Origin: Pseudomonadota bacterium
Lineage (GTDB): Bacteria > Myxococcota_A > Polyangia > GCA-2747355
NCBI GenBank assembly: GCA_016702545.1
Contig: JADJDT010000008.1
Span: 260,214-324,213 of the forward strand
Reading direction: 5' to 3'
Length of the DNA stretch: 64,000 bases
Every line of letters starts with the position of its first letter. The stretch's first letter is position 1. Under the pieces are notes generated by a model, which was given only the letters and a program-made list of their open reading frames with translations, did no database searches and was not told where the DNA came from. Shown here one piece after another: positions 19,363-27,060 of this stretch. The translations under genes and the position numbers were made by a program.

Positions 19363-19453
19363 TGGCTCCGGGTGACGGAAGACCTGTGAACCCCGCCAGG
19401 CCCGGAAGGGAGCAACGGTAGTGGGTCGCCCGGGTACCCGGAGCCGCTTTTTT
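19363..19453 (+). ncRNA. ffs: Signal recognition particle RNA, small bacterial type (4.5S)
   Basis: The conserved SRP domain IV is clear: CTGTGAACCCCGCCAGG, CCCGGAAGGGAGCAACGGTAG and GTGGGTCG form the asymmetric internal loops bound by Ffh and the GGAA tetraloop. Outer arms GGCTCCGGGT (19364-19373) and ACCCGGAGCC (19436-19445) pair perfectly and are followed by a T6 run (19448-19453) that serves as terminator. Directly upstream of dnaX, as in many bacteria where ffs, dnaX, ybaB and recR cluster. Confidence 0.93.
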
Positions 19454-19536
19454 CTTCATGCGCGGCGCGGCGCCGCGCTTTCGCCACCTCCGATCCGGTC
19501 ACCTCTGCACAGTCCACCTCCGAGCAGCCTGCGCGG

Positions 19537-21486
19537 ATGGTGACGGACGACAAGTCGATAGCCATGGCAGAGGCACAGTCAGCTCAGGGATCCGCGGCGC
19601 CGTCGACCGGCGGCTATGTCGTGCTGGCGCGGCGCTACCGTCCGACGCGCTTCGAGCAGGTGGTCGGCCAGCAGCACGTTACGCGTACGCTGCAGAACGC
19701 GATTCGCGTCGGGCGGGTCCATCATGCCTACCTCTTCACGGGGTCGCGCGGCGTCGGCAAGACCACGGTGGCGCGCATTCTCGCGCGCGCGCTGAATCAA
19801 CCGGGCGGGCCGACCCCCGATCCGCCGGCCAGCGCCGATCCCGAACAGGAGGCGCGCTTCGCCGTCGACGTGATCGAGATCGACGGTGCGAGCCACACCG
19901 GCGTGGATGACGTGCGTGAGCTGCGGGAGGCGGTGCGCTACCTGCCGGCTCACTCGCGCTACAAGATCTACATCATCGACGAGGTCCACATGCTCTCGAC
20001 CAGCGCCTTCAACGCGCTGCTCAAGACGCTGGAAGAACCTCCACCCCACGTCGTCTTCGTCTTCGCCACCACCGAGCCGCACAAGATCCCCGCGACGATT
20101 CTGTCGCGCTGCCAGCGCTTCGACTTCAAGCGGGTCCCGACGCCGCTGCTCGTCGAGCACCTGCAGCGCCTGCTGGTCGAGGAGCAGCTGAGCGCTGAGC
20201 CGGGCGCGTTGGCGCTGATTGCCCGTGCGGCAGAGGGTGGTGTGCGCGATGCGCTCAGCCTGCTCGACCAGGTGATCGCCTACGCGGCGGGGCGCGGCAG
20301 CATCGATGCGCCGCTGGTCGCGGAGGTGCTCGGCGTGGCCGACCGCCGCGTCTTGTTCTCGCTCTCGGCCGCGCTGCTGGCGCGCGACGCCGCGGCGGCG
20401 TTAGCGGTGGTCGACCGCTTGTTCGCCGACGGACACGATCTGGCGCGGTTCGCGCAGGACCTCGTCGGCCACCTGCGAGACCTGGTGGTGGTGCGCACCT
20501 GCGTCGATCCCGGCACCTTGGTCGAGGCCACCGAGGCCGAGCTGGCCGAGCTGCGCGCCCAGAGCGCCGGTGCGGCGGCGCCCCAGCTGCAGCAGCTCTT
20601 CGAGCGCAGCGTGCGCGCGGCCGAGCAGATCGCGCGTTCGTCGTTCCCGCGGCTCCAGCTCGAGATGGCGCTGATCGAGCTGGCCGAGGCGGTGCCGATG
20701 CTGCCCCTTGGGGAGCTCGTCGAGCGCCTCGAGGCGATGGAGCGACGCTTGGGCACGCCGGGCGGACCCGGGGCTGCACCCGCTCCCGGCGGTGGTGGTC
20801 GCGGGTTGGGCGCGACGGTCGCGGCCCCGTCGACCACCGCCCCGAGCAAGCGCAGGGCCGCGGCCGAGCCCCCGCGCGAGCCGGCTCCGGCGGCGAGTGT
20901 GCCCGTGGCGACGGGCCGACCGCCCCCGCCCGTTCAGGCGCCGCCCGTTCAGGCGCCGCCAGCCGCAGTCGCCTCGGCCGCGCCGGCTGTGTCCCCCCAG
21001 CCGGCGGACGACTCGCCGGCGGTCGCCGACGCCGAGTCTGGCAGCGTGCCGGTCTCGGCGGCGATGTCGCCGCTCGAGCGGTGGCGCACCCTCTTGCAGC
21101 AACTCGAGGGACCGGCGGTGGGCGTCTTCTCGTGTGGGCGCTTGCTCGGGTGGGAAGGGCGCCGCATCGAGCTCGGCTACCCCGCTGGCTCCTTCGAGCT
21201 GCAGCGGGCCGAGGATCGCGAGCGCTGCCGGGCGGTGGCGAGTCTGTGCTCGGCCAAGCTCGGCTATGAGATCGAGTTGCAGGTGCGCGCGCTGCGCCCC
21301 GACGACCAGGTCTCGCCGGAGCTCGCGCAGCAGTCGGTGCTCGAGCTGCAGGAGCACGAGCGGCGCGAACGGGCGCGACGCCTGACCGAGGAGGCGATCG
21401 AGCATCCCTCCACGCGCGCGCTCGTGGCCCGCTTCGGCGCGACCGTCAAGAGCGTGACCACCGGGCCTGAGGGGGTCGAGTCATGA
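19537..21486 (+). CDS. dnaX: DNA polymerase III subunit gamma/tau, lacking the zinc-binding cysteines
   Basis: 649 residues. AAA+ clamp-loader motifs: VVGQQHVTRTLQNAI, Walker A GSRGVGKTT near residue 69, IEIDGASHTGVDDVRE, Walker B IIDEVHML near 147, sensor 1 FATTEPHKIP and SRC motif LSRCQRFDF. Between Walker A and IEIDGAS, where DnaX normally has a Cys4 zinc module, the sequence reads ALNQPGGPTPDPPASADPEQ with no cysteine. A Pro/Ala-rich linker (~420-500) leads to a tau-like C-terminal domain. It builds the replicative clamp loader. ATG 19537 or 19564 could be the start; neither has a strong ribosome-binding site. Its stop overlaps the ybaB start. Confidence 0.95.
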   Translation: MVTDDKSIAMAEAQSAQGSAAPSTGGYVVLARRYRPTRFEQVVGQQHVTRTLQNAIRVGRVHHAYLFTGSRGVGKTTVARILARALNQPGGPTPDPPASADPEQEARFAVDVIEIDGASHTGVDDVRELREAVRYLPAHSRYKIYIIDEVHMLSTSAFNALLKTLEEPPPHVVFVFATTEPHKIPATILSRCQRFDFKRVPTPLLVEHLQRLLVEEQLSAEPGALALIARAAEGGVRDALSLLDQVIAYAAGRGSIDAPLVAEVLGVADRRVLFSLSAALLARDAAAALAVVDRLFADGHDLARFAQDLVGHLRDLVVVRTCVDPGTLVEATEAELAELRAQSAGAAAPQLQQLFERSVRAAEQIARSSFPRLQLEMALIELAEAVPMLPLGELVERLEAMERRLGTPGGPGAAPAPGGGGRGLGATVAAPSTTAPSKRRAAAEPPREPAPAASVPVATGRPPPPVQAPPVQAPPAAVASAAPAVSPQPADDSPAVADAESGSVPVSAAMSPLERWRTLLQQLEGPAVGVFSCGRLLGWEGRRIELGYPAGSFELQRAEDRERCRAVASLCSAKLGYEIELQVRALRPDDQVSPELAQQSVLELQEHERRERARRLTEEAIEHPSTRALVARFGATVKSVTTGPEGVES

Positions 21487-21815
21487 GCGAGGTCGAGCGC
21501 CCGAACTTCGGTGAGCTGGTCGAGGCGGCGCAGCGGATGCAGCAAGAGGTGCAGCGCGTGCAGCAGGAGCTGGCTGGGCAGACCGTCGAGGGCTCCGCCG
21601 GCGGGGGTCTCGTCGTCGTGCGCGCCAACGGTCGTAACCAGGTGCTCTCGGTGGCGATCGACCCGCAGGTGCTGGGCGTGGGCGAGCTGGCGATGCTGCA
21701 GGACCTGATCGTGGCCGCCACGAACCAGGCCCTGGCCCGAGCGGCCGAGCTGGCGCAGCAGGCCCTGACGCGGGTGGCGGGCGGATTGCCGCTGCGTCTG
21801 CCTGGCTTGCTGTGA
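21483..21815 (+). CDS. YbaB/EbfC family nucleoid-associated protein
   Basis: 110 residues, normal family length. The N-terminal helix rich in Gln/Glu (LVEAAQRMQQEVQRVQQEL) and the core VEGSAGGGLVVVRANGRNQVLSVAIDP followed by LQDLIVAATNQALARA match the YbaB fold, which dimerises and binds DNA. The ATG overlaps the dnaX stop (ATGA), and recR begins 10 bp after, the usual dnaX-ybaB-recR operon. Confidence 0.93.
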   Translation: MSEVERPNFGELVEAAQRMQQEVQRVQQELAGQTVEGSAGGGLVVVRANGRNQVLSVAIDPQVLGVGELAMLQDLIVAATNQALARAAELAQQALTRVAGGLPLRLPGLL

Positions 21816-21824
21816 GGCCCGATC

Positions 21825-22436
21825 GTGGTGGCCGATCCGCTCAGCCGGCTGGTGCAGGAGCTGGCCAAGCTGCCCGGTATCGGTGAGCGCACCGCGGCCC
21901 GCTTGGCCTTTCACATCCTGCGGGCCCCCGAGTCCTACGCCCGACAGCTGGCCGAGGCGATCCTCGACCTCAAGGCGCGGCTGCGCGAGTGCGAGATCTG
22001 CTGCATGCTGACCGAGGCCGAGCGCTGCCGCGTCTGCTGCGAGGCGCGGCGCGACGCGGCGCTGGTGATGGTCGTGGCGACACCGCAGGACCTGCTCGCG
22101 ATCGAGCGTGCGGCCAGCTATCAGGGCACCTATCACGTGCTGCACGGGCTGCTGTCCCCGCTCGACGGCGTGGGCCCCGACGCCCTGCGCATCAAGGCGC
22201 TGCTGGCGCGCTGCGGCTCCGGGGCCGCAGGCGCGCCGGCGCTGCGCGAGGTCATTCTCGCTACCCGGCCCAGCGTCGAGGGCGACGCGACGGCGCTGTA
22301 CCTGGCACGGCTGCTCGGACCGCTGGGGGTCCGGACCACGCGGATCGCGTCGGGCGTGCCGATCGGTGGCGAGATCGAGCTGGCCGACGGCGTCACCCTG
22401 CACCGCGCGATCGAGGATCGGCGCGAGCTGCGCTAG
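21825..22436 (+). CDS. recR: Recombination protein RecR
   Basis: 203 residues. A helix-hairpin-helix start (ELAKLPGIGERTAARLAFHI) is followed by a C4 zinc finger, CEICCMLTEAERCRVCCEAR near residues 57-78. The Toprim domain reads LVMVVATPQDLLAIE, then GTYHVLHGLLSPLDGVGPD, and it ends with ITLARPSVEGDATALYLARLL-type sequence. It acts with RecF/RecO to load RecA on gapped DNA. The GTG start has GAGG ~7 nt upstream. Confidence 0.95.
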   Translation: MVADPLSRLVQELAKLPGIGERTAARLAFHILRAPESYARQLAEAILDLKARLRECEICCMLTEAERCRVCCEARRDAALVMVVATPQDLLAIERAASYQGTYHVLHGLLSPLDGVGPDALRIKALLARCGSGAAGAPALREVILATRPSVEGDATALYLARLLGPLGVRTTRIASGVPIGGEIELADGVTLHRAIEDRRELR

Positions 22437-22572
22437 GCCCAAGACACGCGCGTCCCGCGGCCGCGAGGCGGAAAGGCGAGAGTGGAAGGCGAGAGCGGAA
22501 GGTGGCCTCGACGGGTGCGGCCCTGCTAGAGTTCGCCCGCCGAACGGCTTATCCGTCGCAGGGAGGTGGGGA

Positions 22573-22836
22573 ATGCGTGCGCTGCTACTCGCCATGGGAC
22601 TGCTGCTCAGCTCGGGAGGGCTGTGGGGCTGCATCGTGCGGCCGCCCGGTTACCGGACGACCCACTACCAGTACCGCCACGAGCCTCGCCGCTGTACGAC
22701 CGGCTGCGCCGACGAGGGTCTGCGGCGGGTCTGCCAGCGGCGCTGTCACATCTGGCGTAACGGCGTCTGCATCAGCTATCGCGAGTCGTGCCGTGACGAA
22801 CGCTATTGCCGCCGACAGGTCACCCGCTGCCGCTAG
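22573..22836 (+). CDS. Small Cys/Arg-rich lipoprotein, unknown function
   Basis: 87 residues. The signal peptide MRALLLAMGLLLSSGG ends in a lipobox-like LWGC. The mature part is highly basic with ten cysteines in spaced pairs (RRCTTGCADEGLRRVCQRRC, CISYRESC, CRRQVTRC), likely all disulphide-bonded outside the cytoplasm. A strong ribosome-binding site (GGGAGGTGGGGA at 22561-22572) and a clean start support expression. Too short for domain assignment. Two hairpins follow. Confidence 0.75.
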   Translation: MRALLLAMGLLLSSGGLWGCIVRPPGYRTTHYQYRHEPRRCTTGCADEGLRRVCQRRCHIWRNGVCISYRESCRDERYCRRQVTRCR

Positions 22837-22863
22837 GAGCCAGGCGAGCATGCTGGGGTGATG

Positions 22864-22911
22864 GCGCGGGGATTCACTCCCCGCGACGAGGGGGCTTTGC
22901 GAAAGCCCCCT
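22864..22911 (+). terminator. Two adjacent GC-rich hairpins
   Basis: First hairpin gcgggga-ttcac-tccccgc (22866-22884), second agggggcttt-gcg-aaagccccct (22889-22911), the latter a perfect 10-bp stem. They lie between the small lipoprotein gene and the thioesterase gene and end 20 bp before the latter's ATG. No T-run follows. Termination, an mRNA stabiliser or an attenuator are all possible. Confidence 0.5.
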
Positions 22912-22931
22912 GAGTCAGAAAGTCGGATGCG

Positions 22932-23426
22932 ATGACGCAAGGGCCAGCTCCCCGGTCGCCGCGCGCCTCGCGCGTCGAGATGACGCAGCTCGTGCTGCCG
23001 AGCGATGCCAATGCGCTGGGCACGGCCTTCGGTGGGCGGATCATGCAGTGGATCGATGTGGCGGCGGCCGTCGCGTCGCGTCGGCACGCCGGCGGTGTGG
23101 CCGTGACGGCCTCGATCGACAGCGTGCACTTCGATCAGCCCGTGCACCTTGGCGACATCGTCGTGCTGCGGGCGTCGGTCAACCGGGCCTGGCGCAGCTC
23201 GATGGAGGTCGGCGTGCGCGTCGAGTCCGAGTCCGATGGTGGCCAGCGGCGGCACGCCGTGCGCGCCTATCTGACCTTCGTGGCCATCGACGCGCAGGGC
23301 CGCCCGCGCGCCGTGCCGACCTTGGTCCCCGAGACGGAGGCCGAGCAGCGCCGCTTTGCCGAGGCCGAGCTCCGGCGCGTGGCCCGGCTCTCCGCGCGCC
23401 GTCCACGCGGTCCCGTCGCGGGGTAA
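22932..23426 (+). CDS. Acyl-CoA thioesterase, hotdog fold (YciA/BFIT-like)
   Basis: 164 residues with one hotdog domain. The motif VLPSDANALGTAFGGRIMQWID near residues 25-46 contains the conserved Asn/Gly..GG..m.wiD block of acyl-CoA hydrolases. VTASIDSVHFDQPVHLGDIV, RSSMEVGVRVESE and AYLTFVAID complete the fold. It hydrolyses acyl-CoA to free fatty acid and CoA in the cytoplasm. The ribosome-binding site is weak. The next gene starts 7 bp after its stop. Confidence 0.88.
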   Translation: MTQGPAPRSPRASRVEMTQLVLPSDANALGTAFGGRIMQWIDVAAAVASRRHAGGVAVTASIDSVHFDQPVHLGDIVVLRASVNRAWRSSMEVGVRVESESDGGQRRHAVRAYLTFVAIDAQGRPRAVPTLVPETEAEQRRFAEAELRRVARLSARRPRGPVAG

Positions 23427-23433
23427 CGGGCCT

Positions 23434-25683
23434 GTGACCCACGTCATCTCGCGCTCAGCTCCGCCTCGTCCACTGCGCCGCCGGCCGGCCGGTCTCGCGC
23501 TCGCGGCACTGCTGGGGCTGCTGACCTCGGCGAGTGCGCGTGGGGCGGCGCCGCCACCCGCCCAGGACCCGACCGCCGCGGACGACTGCTCCGAGTCGGC
23601 CGAGCGGTGGTCAGCGGCGCAGGCGCTGGCCTGGCTCCGAGGGCAGGTGCGCGAGATGCGCGCCAACGCGCTGCAGCAGCTCACCTGGAATGGTCAGCCG
23701 GTGCTGGTGACGCTGCACCACGAGCGTCTGGCGCTGATGGAGGCGCTGCTCGCGGCGCCCCACCAGGTCACGGCGCCGGATCCGAGCTGGGTCGCCGCGC
23801 GCGTGTTGGCGCCCTTCATCGAGCTGGTGGCCGCGCAGCCGCTCACCGCGCTCGATGAGGCCCGGGTCGAGGTGCTCGTGACCGACGAGGGTGGGCACCG
23901 CTACCGCGTGCCCTATCACACGCGTCGCGCGGGCGATGGGCGCGTCACCTATCGGTTACCGTTGGTCGGTCCCTTGCTCGTGCCCGAGGCGGGGCCGCTG
24001 CAGCCCGCCTCGCTCTTCCGTGTGACCTTGCAGCTCAGGCCCTCGCGCGGCGACGGCGGTGAGGCCTCGGCTCTGCGCGAGCCCTTGCGTGCACAGTGGG
24101 CCCTGGCGCCGCGCGCGCTCGGGGCCCTCGACCAGGCGGGGCCGCTCGCGGTCTCGGTGCGGCTGCGGCGGCTGCGGCTGGTGCGGCTGCGCTTGCTGCA
24201 CAACGATCGGGCGGCGGCGCGCGCCCTCCTCGCCGGGTCGTTGGCTTGCGATCGGACGCCTGAGGTCGTGGCGCTGCGCGGCCTCGCCGCCGCCAAGCTG
24301 CCGCGGTTGTCGCGCGAGGCGATTGGACCGGCACAGCTCGAGCTCGGCGCCTCGGCGCTGCGCGGGCGCCTCGGACGCGCCTGGGCGCTGCGGCTGCTCG
24401 TGGCGCGCGAGCTCCTGCCGGCGGTGCAGGGCGGTCTGTTGCCCGCCGCGCGCTACCTGTCGCTCCAGCGCGCCTTGCGCGAGGCGGCGAGCGCGCTGGA
24501 GGCGGCGGCGCCGGCGCCCGGGTCCGCGTCGAGCCCGCGTCTCGCGGAAGCGGTCGCGGCCGCGCTCCAGCGCTTCGATACGCTGCTGGCCGAGGCCCTG
24601 GTCGAGGCCCTGGCCGCAGCCTGGCCGCAGCCCACCGCCGGCCTCGCGCCGACCCTGGTCGAGCTGCTCCCGCGCGCCTCGCTCGCACCGGCCCTCGAGG
24701 CTGCGGCGCGCGTCGAGGCCGAGCGGCGCGTGGCGTGGGCGCAGCTCGGCTTGCGCCCCTGGCGCCAGGTGGCGGGGGTCGCCGCCGAGGGCGCTGCCGA
24801 CCCCGTTACCGAGCAGCAGGTCACCGAGCAGCGGCTGCTGCTGCGCGGCCCCGCGGCGCAGGGGCCGGCGACCGGCGAGCGCTTCACCGCGCTCGCACGC
24901 CCCCGCTTCGGCGCGGGGTGGGAGCACGCGGGCCTGCCCGCGCGGCCGACCAGCGTGAGCTACGTCGACGAGGCCGTGCGCTACTGGCGTCGTCAGGCGC
25001 GGGCGGCCACCACCCTCGCAGCCTTGCGGGCGGTCGCGCGCCGCTTGTTGGCGCAGGCCCCCAGCGCGGATCCCTCCCTCGCCCAGCGGGTGCGCCAGGC
25101 CCTGGGGTCGAGCGAAGCGCGCGGGGCCGCGCCGGCGCCGCCGCAGGATCCCGCCGCCGCGCCGGCGACGACGCGGCGGCGTGGGGTGGCCGCGCTGCGG
25201 CGCGCGCTGGAGGCGCGGGCAGCCGCTGCCACCCGTCGCGCTGCGGCGCTGGAGCTCGCGGCCAGCGCGCGCCCCGGCGATCGGCTGCAGGCGCTGCTGG
25301 AGCGCCTCGCGAGCGACGGTGACCCCGTCGTGCGGGACGCCGCGGTGCTAGGCCAGGCCCGACGCGGCGAGGCCGCGGCCCTGTTGGCGCTGGGGCCCTT
25401 GGCCCGCGGTGGAGCGTGCGAGGTGCAGGCCCCCGCGCTCGCGACCCTCAGCCGCAGACTTGACGCCGGCTCCCGGCGCCAGCTACTCCTCGCTGTGCTG
25501 CAGGGCGACTGCGAGCCTGCAACGCGCCAGGCGTGGCAAGCAGTGTTATGGTGGCACGCTGACGACTTGGAGCTGCTGCGGGCGGGCTTGTCGCAGCGCG
25601 CGGTCCGGGCGCGCATCGAGGCCGCGCTGAGCGTCGTGCACGCGGAGCTCGGCGCCCGACCGAAGCCGCCTGCACCAGAATGA
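23434..25683 (+). CDS. Large exported protein of unknown function, HEAT-like C-terminus
   Basis: 749 residues from GTG 23434, just after the thioesterase stop. A basic start and hydrophobic segment (GLALAALLGLLTSASARGAA) form a signal peptide with AxA-type cleavage. The first ~190 mature residues look beta-rich. The rest is Ala/Leu/Arg-rich and helical. Repeats near the C-terminus, such as LQALLERLASDGDPVVRDAA and PALATLSRRL, resemble HEAT-type helical pairs. No catalytic motif seen. Possibly a periplasmic scaffold. The gene is long with consistent codon bias, so its reality is not in doubt. Confidence 0.7.
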   Translation: MTHVISRSAPPRPLRRRPAGLALAALLGLLTSASARGAAPPPAQDPTAADDCSESAERWSAAQALAWLRGQVREMRANALQQLTWNGQPVLVTLHHERLALMEALLAAPHQVTAPDPSWVAARVLAPFIELVAAQPLTALDEARVEVLVTDEGGHRYRVPYHTRRAGDGRVTYRLPLVGPLLVPEAGPLQPASLFRVTLQLRPSRGDGGEASALREPLRAQWALAPRALGALDQAGPLAVSVRLRRLRLVRLRLLHNDRAAARALLAGSLACDRTPEVVALRGLAAAKLPRLSREAIGPAQLELGASALRGRLGRAWALRLLVARELLPAVQGGLLPAARYLSLQRALREAASALEAAAPAPGSASSPRLAEAVAAALQRFDTLLAEALVEALAAAWPQPTAGLAPTLVELLPRASLAPALEAAARVEAERRVAWAQLGLRPWRQVAGVAAEGAADPVTEQQVTEQRLLLRGPAAQGPATGERFTALARPRFGAGWEHAGLPARPTSVSYVDEAVRYWRRQARAATTLAALRAVARRLLAQAPSADPSLAQRVRQALGSSEARGAAPAPPQDPAAAPATTRRRGVAALRRALEARAAAATRRAAALELAASARPGDRLQALLERLASDGDPVVRDAAVLGQARRGEAAALLALGPLARGGACEVQAPALATLSRRLDAGSRRQLLLAVLQGDCEPATRQAWQAVLWWHADDLELLRAGLSQRAVRARIEAALSVVHAELGARPKPPAPE

Positions 25684-25685
25684 GC

Positions 25686-25714
25686 TTGAACTGAGCAAAT
25701 TGGTTTGTTATCAA
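25686..25714 (+). promoter_or_regulatory. Sigma-70-type promoter for mglB-mglA
   Basis: TTGAAC (25686-25691), a 17-bp spacer and TATCAA (25709-25714), inside a short AT-rich island between the exported-protein stop and mglB. AAGGAG (25751-25756) follows 8 nt before the mglB ATG. The -35 box is the same as in the phosphofructokinase promoter at 13694. Confidence 0.45.
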
Positions 25715-25764
25715 CGTTTTGAGCCTCGTCTTTGGGGCGTCGTTTTGCGCAAGGAGCGCTCGGT

Positions 25765-26244
25765 ATGAACCCTGACTTGGTCATGTACGAAGAGGAGTTC
25801 CAGCAGATCCAGGCGGTCTGCACCCGACTCCACCGCGATGCCAGCGCCAAGGCCGTGCTGCTGATCGACAAGAACGGTCAGCTGATCGCCGACGCGGGCG
25901 ACGTGGCCAACCTCGATACGGTTTCGCTATCCTCCTTGACCGCGGGCAACGTGGCGGCCACCGGCGGCATCGCCAAGCTGCTCAAGGAGAAAGAGTTTAC
26001 CGGTCAGTATCACGAGGGCGAAGAGACCAGCGTGCACATGACGTTGGTCGCCCAGCGGGTGATCCTCGTGATCTTGTTCGACGAGCGCACTTCGCTTGGT
26101 CTCGTGCGTTTGCGGGTCCGCAAGGCGGGCGAGGAGATTGCGAAGATCTTCGAGGCGATGTTGGCCAAGGTCGCGGAGCCCTCGGCTCCTTCGATCTTCT
26201 CGGAGATCACGGACGAGGACATCGACAACCTGTTCAAGGACTAG
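25765..26244 (+). CDS. mglB: Roadblock/LC7 protein MglB, GTPase-activating partner of MglA
   Basis: 159 residues from ATG 25765 (AAGGAG 8 nt upstream). The body is a Roadblock/LC7 domain: RLHRDASAKAVLLIDKNGQL, ADAGDVANLDTVSLSSLTAG, GGIAKLLKEKEFTGQYHEGE and VILVILFDERTSLGLVRLRV. Known MglB forms dimers that stimulate MglA GTP hydrolysis and set cell polarity for gliding and type IV pili. The Asp/Glu-rich C-terminal tail (ITDEDIDNLFKD) resembles the helix that contacts MglA. The TAG stop lies inside the left arm of an inverted-repeat element that separates it from mglA. Confidence 0.92.
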   Translation: MNPDLVMYEEEFQQIQAVCTRLHRDASAKAVLLIDKNGQLIADAGDVANLDTVSLSSLTAGNVAATGGIAKLLKEKEFTGQYHEGEETSVHMTLVAQRVILVILFDERTSLGLVRLRVRKAGEEIAKIFEAMLAKVAEPSAPSIFSEITDEDIDNLFKD

Positions 26245-26388
26245 GAGCCCTTCGGAGAATGTCGCGAGCCGGCCGAGCGCGAGGCGCGGCGAGCACCGGA
26301 GCGGAACGTACGGGCCGGTACGTGAGTACCGGAGCAGAGCCGCAACGACGCGATCGGTCGGCGCAGCAATTCTCCGACGGGCTCCTAG
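26241..26388 (+). repeat. 148-bp element with 20-bp terminal inverted repeats (copy B), between mglB and mglA
   Basis: Left arm ctaggagcccttcggagaat (26241-26260) and right arm attctccgacgggctcctag (26369-26388) pair with one mismatch. Inside are smaller palindromes (acgta/tacgt and ccggtac/gtaccgg around 26307-26332). The right end shares GCGCAGCAATT with copy A at 16521-16576. The element includes the mglB TAG stop codon and ends 42 bp before the mglA ATG. It looks like a non-autonomous mobile or REP-type element, and its transcript would fold strongly. Confidence 0.75.
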
Positions 26389-26430
26389 CGCTTCATCGAA
26401 CGGCCCAGGGGCTGGCCGCAGTGGGATGGC

Positions 26431-27018
26431 ATGTCGTTCATCAACTACTCCGCACGCGAGATCAACTGCAAGATCGTGTACTACGGGCCCGGTCTGTGCG
26501 GGAAGACGACCAACCTGCAGTACATCTACGCCCGCACGGCGCCAGCGGCGAAGGGCAAGATGATCTCGCTCGCCACCGAGACCGAGCGCACGCTCTTCTT
26601 CGACTTCTTGCCGCTCTCGTTGGGTGAGATTCGCGGCTTCAAGACGCGCTTTCACCTCTACACGGTGCCGGGTCAGGTGTTCTATGACGCCAGCCGCCGG
26701 CTGATCCTGAAGGGGGTCGATGGCATCGTCTTCGTCGCCGACTCGCAGATCGAGCGCACCGAGGCCAACATCGAGAGCTTCGAGAATCTCGAGCTGAACC
26801 TGATCGAGCAGGGCTACGAGCTCGAGAAGATCCCCTACGTCGTCCAGTACAACAAGCGCGACCTGCCCAACATCGCCCCGCTCGACGAGCTCCGCGGCCT
26901 CTGCAACCCGAAGGGCGTGCCCGACTTCGAGGCCGTGGCCACCACCGGCTTCGGGGTCTTCGACACGCTGAAGCTCGTGGCGAAGCAGGTCCTGACCGAG
27001 CTGCGGCGCGGCAAGTAG
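26431..27018 (+). CDS. mglA: Polarity GTPase MglA
   Basis: 195 residues, the length of known MglA. P-loop YYGPGLCGKTTNLQYIYART near residues 17-36, switch region MISLATETERTLFFDFLPL, the PGQ motif YTVPGQVFYDASRRLILKG near 78-96, and the NKRD base-specificity motif VVQYNKRDLP near 141. The PGQ and switch features are those of bacterial MglA-type Ras-like GTPases. It sets the leading pole and couples to motility machinery in the cytoplasm. It lies downstream of mglB, split from it by a 148-bp inverted-repeat element instead of the usual short spacer. Confidence 0.95.
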   Translation: MSFINYSAREINCKIVYYGPGLCGKTTNLQYIYARTAPAAKGKMISLATETERTLFFDFLPLSLGEIRGFKTRFHLYTVPGQVFYDASRRLILKGVDGIVFVADSQIERTEANIESFENLELNLIEQGYELEKIPYVVQYNKRDLPNIAPLDELRGLCNPKGVPDFEAVATTGFGVFDTLKLVAKQVLTELRRGK

Positions 27019-27060
27019 CGGCGCGACGAGCCGGACAGCCTCCTGATCCTTGGCGCTAGG

